From the NCBI GenBank assembly GCA_964531735.1, contig CAZHGD010000024.1, positions 1 to 58,863 on the forward strand: a DNA stretch of 58,863 nt, read 5' to 3'. Under the pieces are notes generated by a model that saw only the letters and a list, made by a program, of their open reading frames with translations, ran no database searches and had not been told where the DNA came from. The stretch is from CAZHGD01 sp964531735 (GTDB lineage: Bacteria; Armatimonadota; UBA10988). Shown here in pieces: positions 53,009-58,863 of this stretch. Both the position numbers and the translations under genes were made by a program. Each line of letters begins with the position of its first letter. Within the stretch, counting starts at the first letter, position 1.

Positions 53009-53836
53009 GTGAGCCAGACGATAGCACCGTCAGCGGGCGATGTCGATGTCGCCCCGCCCGTGGACGACGCCGAGGCCATTCTGGAGGCGCGCAGCGTCTG
53101 GGTGCGCTACGGCGACCATCCGGCCGTCAAGGATGTCTCGCTCCGGTTCGCCTCGCGGCGCGTGACGGCGCTGATCGGCCCGTCCGGGTGCGGCAAGAGC
53201 ACACTGCTGCGGACGTTCAACCGCATGAACGACTTCATCGCCGGCCTGCGCCTCGACGGGCGCGTGCTCTACCGTGGCCGCGACCTCTACGCCCGCGATA
53301 TCGACCCGGTCGAGGTCCGCCGCCGCATCGGCATGGTCTTCCAGAAGCCGAACCCGTTCCCGAAGTCGGTCCACCAGAACATCATCTGGGGTCCGACCAT
53401 CAACGGCCTGATGCCGCGCAGCAATCGGCGACAGTGGGCGCACGAACTGGTGGAGCGGTCGCTGCGCAGCGCCGGCCTGTGGGACGAGGTGAAGGACCGG
53501 CTGCACGAGAGCGGCCTGGCGCTCTCGGGCGGGCAGCAGCAGCGGCTGTGCATCGCGCGCGCCATCGCCATGGGTCCCGAGATCATCCTGATGGATGAAC
53601 CGTGTTCGGCGCTCGACCCGCGTTCGACGCTGCGCATCGAGGACCTGATCGATGAACTGCGCGAGCAGTACACCATCCTCATCGTGACCCACAACATGCA
53701 GCAGGCGGCGCGGGTCTCGGACTACACGGCGTTCCTTTACGAAGGCGAGCTGGTGGAGTTCGGGCCGACCCAGCAGATCTTCACCAAACCGGCGCAGAAG
53801 CAGACCGAAGACTATATCACCGGCCGCTTCGGCTAG
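53009..53836 (+). CDS. pstB: Phosphate ABC transporter ATP-binding protein
   Basis: This is 275 residues from GTG 53009, with GAGGG upstream. IGPSGCGKST is Walker A, MVFQKPNPFPKSVHQNI is the PstB-specific Q-loop, LSGGQQQRLCIARAI the signature, EIILMDEPCSALDP the Walker B and IVTHNMQQAARVSD the H-loop. The Q-K-P-N-P-F-P segment and N-R-M-N-D after Walker A are diagnostic of PstB. It energises high-affinity phosphate uptake through PstC/PstA with PstS outside. It is followed after 15 bp by phoU. The pstS, pstC and pstA genes are not in this window: upstream lies a divergent glycosidase, so the operon is split. The N-terminus is about 20 residues longer than usual. Confidence 0.97.
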   Translation: MSQTIAPSAGDVDVAPPVDDAEAILEARSVWVRYGDHPAVKDVSLRFASRRVTALIGPSGCGKSTLLRTFNRMNDFIAGLRLDGRVLYRGRDLYARDIDPVEVRRRIGMVFQKPNPFPKSVHQNIIWGPTINGLMPRSNRRQWAHELVERSLRSAGLWDEVKDRLHESGLALSGGQQQRLCIARAIAMGPEIILMDEPCSALDPRSTLRIEDLIDELREQYTILIVTHNMQQAARVSDYTAFLYEGELVEFGPTQQIFTKPAQKQTEDYITGRFG

Positions 53837-53851
53837 GCAGGAAGGCCCCCG

Positions 53852-54544
53852 ATGTCGCGACACCTCGAACGTGAGACCGACCGCCTGAAGAAGGCCGTCC
53901 TCGAACTCAGCGCCCTGGTGGAAGAGGCCGTGCAGAAGGCCGTCACGTCGATCTACCGCCGCGACGCCGGGCTGGCCCGCCAGGTGGTCGCCGCCGATCA
54001 TGAGATCGATACCATCGAGGTCGAGATCGAGGAGGAATGCCTGAAGGTCCTCGCGCTGCACCAGCCGGTGGCCAACGATCTGCGGTTCATCATCGGCGTG
54101 CTGAAGATGGACGACGAGCTGGAACGCATGGGCGATCTGGCCAGCAACATCGCGCAGCGCTCGCTGGACCTGGCCGCCGCCGAGCCGCTGGAGTGCCCGT
54201 TCGACCTGCGCGCCATGGCCGCCAAGGTGCAATGGATGCTCGGCCGGGCCATCGACGCGGTGGTCAACCTCGACCCTGAGTTGGCCCGCGAGGTGTGGTT
54301 CGCCGACCGCGAGGTGGACGCCATGCACGCCGACATGTACCTCCGCGTGCAAGGGGCCATTCTGGCCAGACCCACCGACTGCGCCGTGTTGATGCACTAC
54401 ATGGGGGTGTCGCGCTTCCTGGAGCGCATAGCCGACCACGCCACCAGCCTCGCCAAGGATGTGCTCTACATGGTCGAGGGCGAGATTGTCCGCCACCGCG
54501 GCCGTGAGTTCCGCGCCAAGGCCGGGCTGGAACCGGAAGCCTGA
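53852..54544 (+). CDS. phoU: Phosphate signalling regulator PhoU
   Basis: This is 230 residues, typical of PhoU, with AGGAAGG upstream. It is an all-helical protein with two three-helix bundles: MSRHLERETDRLKKAVLELSALVEEAV, VVAADHEIDTIEVEIEEECLKVLALHQPVANDLRFII (the E-x-x-x-D-x-x-E-x-x-I metal-binding heptads) and DDELERMGDLASNIA (the second metal cluster, repeated as RFLERIADHATSLAKDVLYM). PhoU links the Pst transporter to the phosphate sensor kinase and limits phosphate import. It is cotranscribed with pstB. Confidence 0.97.
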   Translation: MSRHLERETDRLKKAVLELSALVEEAVQKAVTSIYRRDAGLARQVVAADHEIDTIEVEIEEECLKVLALHQPVANDLRFIIGVLKMDDELERMGDLASNIAQRSLDLAAAEPLECPFDLRAMAAKVQWMLGRAIDAVVNLDPELAREVWFADREVDAMHADMYLRVQGAILARPTDCAVLMHYMGVSRFLERIADHATSLAKDVLYMVEGEIVRHRGREFRAKAGLEPEA

Positions 54545-54604
54545 GGCGGCCTGACGCAGGAGCGGACCGCGGCGCACCGAAGCGGTCTGCCCGTGGGGCC
54601 TGAT

Positions 54605-57106
54605 ATGCGCTGGGTGCCTTGGCTGACGGTGCTGCTGCTCGCGCGTCTGCCGGCGGCCGAACTGTACCGGCCGGCGGCAAGCGACGGTCCGGAGCGTCTG
54701 GCCGACGGCGGCTTCGAGGCCCCTGCCTCGCCGTGGACCGGCTACCAGGGCGGCTTCACGCGCCAGGCCGGCGAGGGCCGCAATGGCTCGGCGGCGGCCC
54801 GCTGCCGGCGGGCCAGCGACGGCGATCCGGCCCGCGGCGTGGGCCAGACCATCGAACTGCGGCAGCGCGAGCCGCAGCCGATCCAGGTCACCCTCTGGTC
54901 GCGCGCCGAGGCCGTCACCGGGCCCGGTGGCGCCGACTACTCACTCTATGTCGACCTGAGGCACACCGACGGCAGCTTCGGTTGGGGTGGGACCCAGCCG
55001 TTCGAGGTCGGCACCCATGGCTGGCACCGCCGCCGGCTGTTCATTCAGCCGACGCGCCCGGTACAGCAGCTCACCGTCTATGGGCTGTTCCGCAAGCACC
55101 AGGGCACGGTCTGGTTCGACGACGCCTCGGTGCACGAAGTGCTCACCGCCACCGGCGCCGTCAACCTGGACGACGTCGCCGTGCTGCCCGCCGACGCTTC
55201 GACGGGTACCGCCGAGCGCACCGACCGCTGCGGACCGCTCGCCCTGGCCTGGCGCGACCAGACCGTGACGCGCGTCGGCCTCGGCGACGCCGACTGGACG
55301 GGCCGCCGGCCGGGCGGGTTCATGGTGCGCGATGTGGCCGCCAACTCCGGGTTCCACAGCTTCGCGGCCGGCCGCTGCGCCGCGCTGGGCCTGCGCCTGA
55401 CCACCCGGGTCACCGTGGCCGACACGCACCTGACCATCGACGGTTGTCTGCTGGATGAGACCGCACGCGACCGGGCCGTGACGCTGCTGTTCGGCCTGCC
55501 GGTGCAGATCGACGGCCGGCGCTGGGGCCACGACATGCGCACCGCCGTGCCGGTCCGCGGCGACGAGCCGCTGAGCCACGCCCGCGACATCGGCTGCGGT
55601 GCCAACGGCAAGCTGTCACGTTATCCGCTGGCCAACCTGTCCGGTCCGGCGGGTGACCTCAACCTGGCCATCGATCTGCGCCAGCCCGCCCAGCATCGCC
55701 TGGGAGTGGGTGCCGGCCTGTTCTACCTCGCTTTCGACTTCGGGCTCACGCCACTCCGCCGCGCCTGTCCCGGTGGAGCCGAGTTCCGCATCCTCGTCTA
55801 CCCCTCGCGCGGTGGCTTCCGTGGCGGCCTCGACCGCTACTACCGCCTGCTGCCCGACTGCTTCCGCCGGCGGACACCGCGGCAAGGCACCTGGATGCCG
55901 TTCGCCAAGATCAGCCAGGTGCCCGACTGGCAGGACTTCGGCTTCCGGTTCAAGGAGGGCGACGACGAGGTCGGCTGGGACGACGCCCACGACATCCTGA
56001 CCTTCCGTTACGCCATCGAGGCCGGCACCTTCTGGCTGCCGCTGCCGCGCGAGGTGCCGCGCACGGCCGAGGCCGTGCTGCGCCACTGTCAGGCCATGGC
56101 CGCCAACCCGCAGGTGCCGCGCCGGCGCTGGTATCAGGCGGCCCTCGACGCCGGCGCCCAGAGCACCGACGGCCGGCTGCAGATCGGCTGGCAGGACGCG
56201 CCGTGGGAGCAAGGCGGCATCGTCATCGCGCTCAACCCGTCGCCGTATCTGGTCGGGCAGGAGACCAGTGCCACACTGACCTGGGACACCGCGCGCCAGG
56301 CCGCCTACCGTCCCGGTGCCCGGCCGGAACTCGATGGCGAGTACCTCGATTCCCTCGAGGGCTACGCCACGCCGCCGCTGAACTACCGGCCGGAGCACCT
56401 GGCCGCGGCGCTGGTGCCGCCCACGTTCGACCTGGACGACCGCCGGCCGGTGCTGCACCACGGCTTCTGCGCCTGGGAACTGGCCCGCTGGACGGCCGAC
56501 AACCTGCACCGGCGCGGCCGACTGACCATGGCCAACACGCTGCCGCTGCGGTTCGGCGCGCTGGCGGCCTGGTTCGATGTCATGGGCGTCGAACGCGACT
56601 GGCTGCCCGGCGGCCAGTGGCGGCCCGACACTGACGAGGACCTGGCCTACTGGCGCGCCATGAGTGCGCAGCGACCGTACCTGCTGTTGCAGAACACCAA
56701 CCACGCCGCCTTCGGCCCGTACGTCGAGCGCTACCTGCAGCGTTGCCTGGCGTACGGCATCTTCCCGAGCATGTTCTCGCACAATGCGCTGGACGACCAC
56801 TACTTCACCAAGCCGGCCTGGTACAACCGCGACCGCGCGGCGTTCCGCCGCTGGCTGCCGCGCATCCGTGAGGTGGCCGAAGCGGGTTGGCAACCGCTCA
56901 CCGGCGCCGCCTGCGACAACGCCGCCATCGGCGTGGAGCGCTTTGGTCCCGAGCCGACCGGCAGCCTGTACATCACGCTGCACAACGGCACCGAGCAGCC
57001 CCAGAGCGGACGGTTGACCGGCGACGCGAGCGTGCTCGGCCGTGAGTTGCCGGCCCGCGCGGTGACGCTGCAGCCGGGCGAGACGGCGGTCATCAAGGCG
57101 CCGTAG
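54605..57106 (+). CDS. Large secreted protein with N-terminal carbohydrate-binding-like domain
   Basis: This is 833 residues from ATG 54605, with a GGGG-type ribosome site. The signal peptide is MRWVPWLTVLLLARLPAAEL. Residues about 30-175 form a CBM4/9-like sandwich (RLADGGFEAPASPWTGYQGG, VWFDDASVHEV). The middle (about 190-400) is beta-rich, reminiscent of galactose-mutarotase-type super-sandwiches (GLRLTTRVTVADTHLTIDG). From about 440 onward repeated Trp/Tyr-rich strands and helices (FAKISQVPDWQDFGFRFKEGDDE, DRRPVLHHGFCAWELARW) suggest a glycosidase-like barrel. The last 60 residues are a beta domain. I cannot name the family or catalytic residues. It is probably monocistronic. Confidence 0.6.
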   Translation: MRWVPWLTVLLLARLPAAELYRPAASDGPERLADGGFEAPASPWTGYQGGFTRQAGEGRNGSAAARCRRASDGDPARGVGQTIELRQREPQPIQVTLWSRAEAVTGPGGADYSLYVDLRHTDGSFGWGGTQPFEVGTHGWHRRRLFIQPTRPVQQLTVYGLFRKHQGTVWFDDASVHEVLTATGAVNLDDVAVLPADASTGTAERTDRCGPLALAWRDQTVTRVGLGDADWTGRRPGGFMVRDVAANSGFHSFAAGRCAALGLRLTTRVTVADTHLTIDGCLLDETARDRAVTLLFGLPVQIDGRRWGHDMRTAVPVRGDEPLSHARDIGCGANGKLSRYPLANLSGPAGDLNLAIDLRQPAQHRLGVGAGLFYLAFDFGLTPLRRACPGGAEFRILVYPSRGGFRGGLDRYYRLLPDCFRRRTPRQGTWMPFAKISQVPDWQDFGFRFKEGDDEVGWDDAHDILTFRYAIEAGTFWLPLPREVPRTAEAVLRHCQAMAANPQVPRRRWYQAALDAGAQSTDGRLQIGWQDAPWEQGGIVIALNPSPYLVGQETSATLTWDTARQAAYRPGARPELDGEYLDSLEGYATPPLNYRPEHLAAALVPPTFDLDDRRPVLHHGFCAWELARWTADNLHRRGRLTMANTLPLRFGALAAWFDVMGVERDWLPGGQWRPDTDEDLAYWRAMSAQRPYLLLQNTNHAAFGPYVERYLQRCLAYGIFPSMFSHNALDDHYFTKPAWYNRDRAAFRRWLPRIREVAEAGWQPLTGAACDNAAIGVERFGPEPTGSLYITLHNGTEQPQSGRLTGDASVLGRELPARAVTLQPGETAVIKAP

Positions 57107-57125
57107 CGGGCGGCCCGACCGCGGC

Positions 57126-57155
57126 TTGACACCCGCGACCGGCCGGTGGTAGATC
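57126..57155 (+). promoter_or_regulatory. Promoter of the ACT-domain gene
   Basis: TTGACA (57126-57131), 18 bp, then TAGATC (57150-57155). The start would be near 57162, so the leader is about 90 nt. Confidence 0.7.
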
Positions 57156-57252
57156 GCTTGTGGGGCCGGCGCTGTCCGACCGGCCACGCGTGGGGGGAGC
57201 CGCGCCACACATCAGCGACGGTGGTCGTTTTGGCACCGCCAGGAGGCAAGCA

Positions 57253-57675
57253 ATGGACCTGACTGTCGAACGAGTCGATGTCTGGGCCGCCGGCATCAAG
57301 GACGAACCGGGTGGCCTGGCCGGCGTGCTGTCGGTGCTCAAGGACGCCGGCGCCGACCTGAGCTTTCTGATCGCGCGGCGGGCTGCCGACCGGCCCGGCG
57401 AAGGCGTCGTGTTCGTCACGCCCCTGGGCGGTGACGCCCAGATCGCTGCCGCCAGCCAGCTCGGCTTCGAGTCCACGCGCAGCGTGCATTCGGTGCGCGT
57501 CGCAGGCGTCAACCTGCCCGGCATCGCCGCCGACCTGACCGCCAAGGTGGCCGCCGCCGGCATCAACCTGCGCGGCTTGTCCGGCGCGGTGATCGGCGCC
57601 CGCTTCGTGCTGCTGATCGGCCTCGACAGCACCGAAGACGCCGACCGCGTGGTCGAGCTGCTGAAGCCGAACTGA
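57253..57675 (+). CDS. Tandem ACT-domain protein
   Basis: This is 140 residues from ATG 57253 (AGGAGG 6 nt upstream). Two ACT-like halves are visible: VWAAGIKDEPGGLAGVLSVLKDAGADLSFLIAR (the G-x-L-x-x-x-L with acidic/Pro loop) and VRVAGVNLPGIAADLTAKVAAAGINLRGLSGA, each followed by a beta-strand. There is no catalytic domain. ACT domains bind amino acids or other small ligands to regulate partner enzymes. Free-standing ACT pairs are probably ligand-responsive regulators. A long leader and a hairpin surround the gene. The cell location is cytosolic. The regulated partner is unknown. Confidence 0.85.
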   Translation: MDLTVERVDVWAAGIKDEPGGLAGVLSVLKDAGADLSFLIARRAADRPGEGVVFVTPLGGDAQIAAASQLGFESTRSVHSVRVAGVNLPGIAADLTAKVAAAGINLRGLSGAVIGARFVLLIGLDSTEDADRVVELLKPN

Positions 57676-57694
57676 CGCGTTGCGGCAGGTGACC

Positions 57695-57732
57695 GCCTGC
57701 TCTCCGGCGAACCGTCTCGCCGGAGAGCAGGC
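57695..57732 (+). promoter_or_regulatory. Perfect 16-bp hairpin abutting a start codon (SD-sequestering)
   Basis: GCCTGCTCTCCGGCGA (57695-57710), loop ACCGTC, and the exact complement (57717-57732) end directly before ATG 57733. The right arm includes the GGAG ribosome site. It begins 20 nt after the ACT-domain stop. A smaller alternative stem (GCAGG 57685-57689 with CCTGC 57696-57700) would disrupt its left arm. It could be a terminator of the ACT gene, a translational switch, or both. Confidence 0.6.
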
Positions 57733-58863
57733 ATGGCCAAGCGGTGGGCGGTGGCGTGCGTGGTCCTCTGGACCCAGTTGGCTTCGGCGCACTGGACGGC
57801 GCAGCCGGAGTTGCCCGACTGGGCGCAACGCGGCACGCTCACCTGGTGCCTGCACTACAGCCGGACCGACCGCAGCCTGGTCGACCTGTTCGCCGACGGC
57901 GGCCAGACGTTCATCCACGGCGGCTCGTGGGATACGCCCGAGACCGCGGCCTACGCGCGCAGCAAGGGCCTGCGCTACATGCCCTATGTGTGCAGCCGCA
58001 CCTACACGACCGCCGAGATGGCGCGAGTCCCGCAATTGCGCGGCGCCATGGTCCTGCGGCCCGACCGTAGCGAGTACCTGGCCTATGGCAATCCGGCCCG
58101 GCGCTACGGCTCACTGGCAGTGCCCGACTGGCTGGAGTACGTCAAGCAGCGCACCCGCGACGTGATGCGGCTGCCCGAGACCGCGGCCGTCTTCTACGAC
58201 AACGTCTGGCTCGACGAGGACCACCGCCCCGAGGCCATCGCCGACTGGCAGACCTGGGCCAAGGCCCACGACGTGCCGCCCGGTGACGACATGCCGGCCT
58301 TCCGCAGCGGCCCCCAGTCGGCCGCCGTGCGCACCTTCCTCAACGAACGGCTGATCCGCCATTACACCGCACTGCGCCGGTTCTGCCGCGAGCACGATCC
58401 GCCGCTGCTCATCTCGCCCAACCTGGGCAGCCTGCCGGGCTTCGGCATGGCCATCGTCGAGGCCGGCGCCACCGATCTGGTCTTCTATGAGACCGACTCC
58501 CACCCGCCGTTCGAGCACAACGACCTGCGCTACAAGATCGGTCTCGCCAGTTCGCACGGCCGGCCGACCGGCATCCTGGCCTATCTGCCGACGAAGGTGG
58601 CCGCCGAGCGCGGCGAGAAGACCTGGCACGAGGGCATGCACAGCTACTTCTGGCCCTCGTCGCCGCTGCCCGAGGAGATTGCGCTGGCGGCGTGCGAGGC
58701 CGCGGCCTGCGGCGGCAGCTACATCCCGTGCTACAACCTGTTCCCCTCGCTGCCCATCACCGATCTGAGCGACCCGTTCTGCCAACGCATCCACTGGGCC
58801 ATCCGGCAGTCCTACCGGTTCATCCACGCGACCGACGAGCTCTACCGCCAGGCGCAACCCGGC
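57733..58863 (+). CDS. Secreted glycosidase-like protein, 3' partial
   Basis: The frame from ATG 57733 stays open to the right edge (377 codons visible). The signal peptide is MAKRWAVACVVLWTQLASA. The mature part alternates strands and helices like a TIM barrel: GTLTWCLHYSRTDRSLVDLF, FIHGGSWDTPETAAYARSKG, AVFYDNVWLDEDH (conserved acidic D-x-V/W-x-D-E, candidate catalytic residues), PPLLISPNLGSL and DLVFYETDSHPPFEHND. This resembles putative alpha-galactosidase/GH-like hypothetical proteins, but I cannot name the family. The only ribosome site (GGAG) lies within the hairpin immediately upstream. Confidence 0.7.
   Translation, partial: MAKRWAVACVVLWTQLASAHWTAQPELPDWAQRGTLTWCLHYSRTDRSLVDLFADGGQTFIHGGSWDTPETAAYARSKGLRYMPYVCSRTYTTAEMARVPQLRGAMVLRPDRSEYLAYGNPARRYGSLAVPDWLEYVKQRTRDVMRLPETAAVFYDNVWLDEDHRPEAIADWQTWAKAHDVPPGDDMPAFRSGPQSAAVRTFLNERLIRHYTALRRFCREHDPPLLISPNLGSLPGFGMAIVEAGATDLVFYETDSHPPFEHNDLRYKIGLASSHGRPTGILAYLPTKVAAERGEKTWHEGMHSYFWPSSPLPEEIALAACEAAACGGSYIPCYNLFPSLPITDLSDPFCQRIHWAIRQSYRFIHATDELYRQAQPG

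Overview
The window is very GC-rich, gene-dense bacterial chromosome. It carries five type IV pilin-like proteins with the prepilin cleavage motif and the H-X9-DG signature, many secreted carbohydrate-active proteins, DUF1080 and Gfo/Idh/MocA proteins, and PAS-rich cytosolic histidine kinases. This set is typical of Armatimonadota and related environmental lineages; that assignment is an inference from gene content and pilin sequence style, with no rRNA present to confirm it. No transposase, integrase, phage gene or CRISPR array was seen.

Layout. 1-980: 3' part of a SEDS (FtsW/RodA) gene. 1159-4610: three pilin-like genes with a DUF1080 gene between the first two. 4752-6872: secreted glycosidase-like protein. 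6881-10223 (minus): spore-photoproduct-lyase-like radical SAM protein, a cyclase-family hydrolase, a cold-shock gene with a long leader, and a small membrane protein. 10505-11770 (minus): secreted zinc-hydrolase-like/NPCBM protein. 11888-12765: a relic of a sialidase-like gene followed by a hicAB module. 12842-16925 (minus): CocE-type hydrolase and two Gfo/Idh/MocA oxidoreductases. 17127-18248: Asp-box sialidase-like protein. 18316-25556 and 28618-32412: a signalling island of four multi-PAS histidine kinases and a stand-alone receiver, interrupted by a beta-helix/CBM9 protein at 25642-28443. 32558-42837: two more pilins, a zinc alcohol dehydrogenase, a 1737-residue GH2-like protein with a staphylococcal-nuclease-like tail, a LamG-like protein and an FG-GAP-like propeller. 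42868-46696: MarR regulator divergent from an acetyl-xylan-esterase / arrestin-like / oxidoreductase operon. 46733-46834: extragenic palindrome. 46928-48544: two-gene ABC polysaccharide-type exporter. 48631-49959: a pseudokinase fused to an uncleavable pilin-like domain. 50032-50298: Glu-Val-Phe tRNA operon with its own promoter and terminator. 50312-52919 (minus): mutM and a clan-A glycosidase. 53009-54544: pstB-phoU. 54605-58863: large secreted protein, ACT-domain protein, and a secreted protein that runs off the right edge behind a start-codon-proximal hairpin.

How it fits together. Most exported products appear to bind, cut or deacetylate polysaccharides, while the Gfo/Idh/MocA enzymes, zinc dehydrogenase and DUF1080 protein fit sugar oxidation. 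The kinases lack membrane segments and probably sense internal signals. Several promoters share the pattern TTGACW, 17-18 bp, TANRAT, implying an ordinary housekeeping sigma factor. The most unusual items are the pseudokinase-pilin fusion, the GH2-SNase-like fusion with apparently lost nuclease residues, the sialidase relic abutting hicAB, and the hairpin that encloses a ribosome binding site near the right end.
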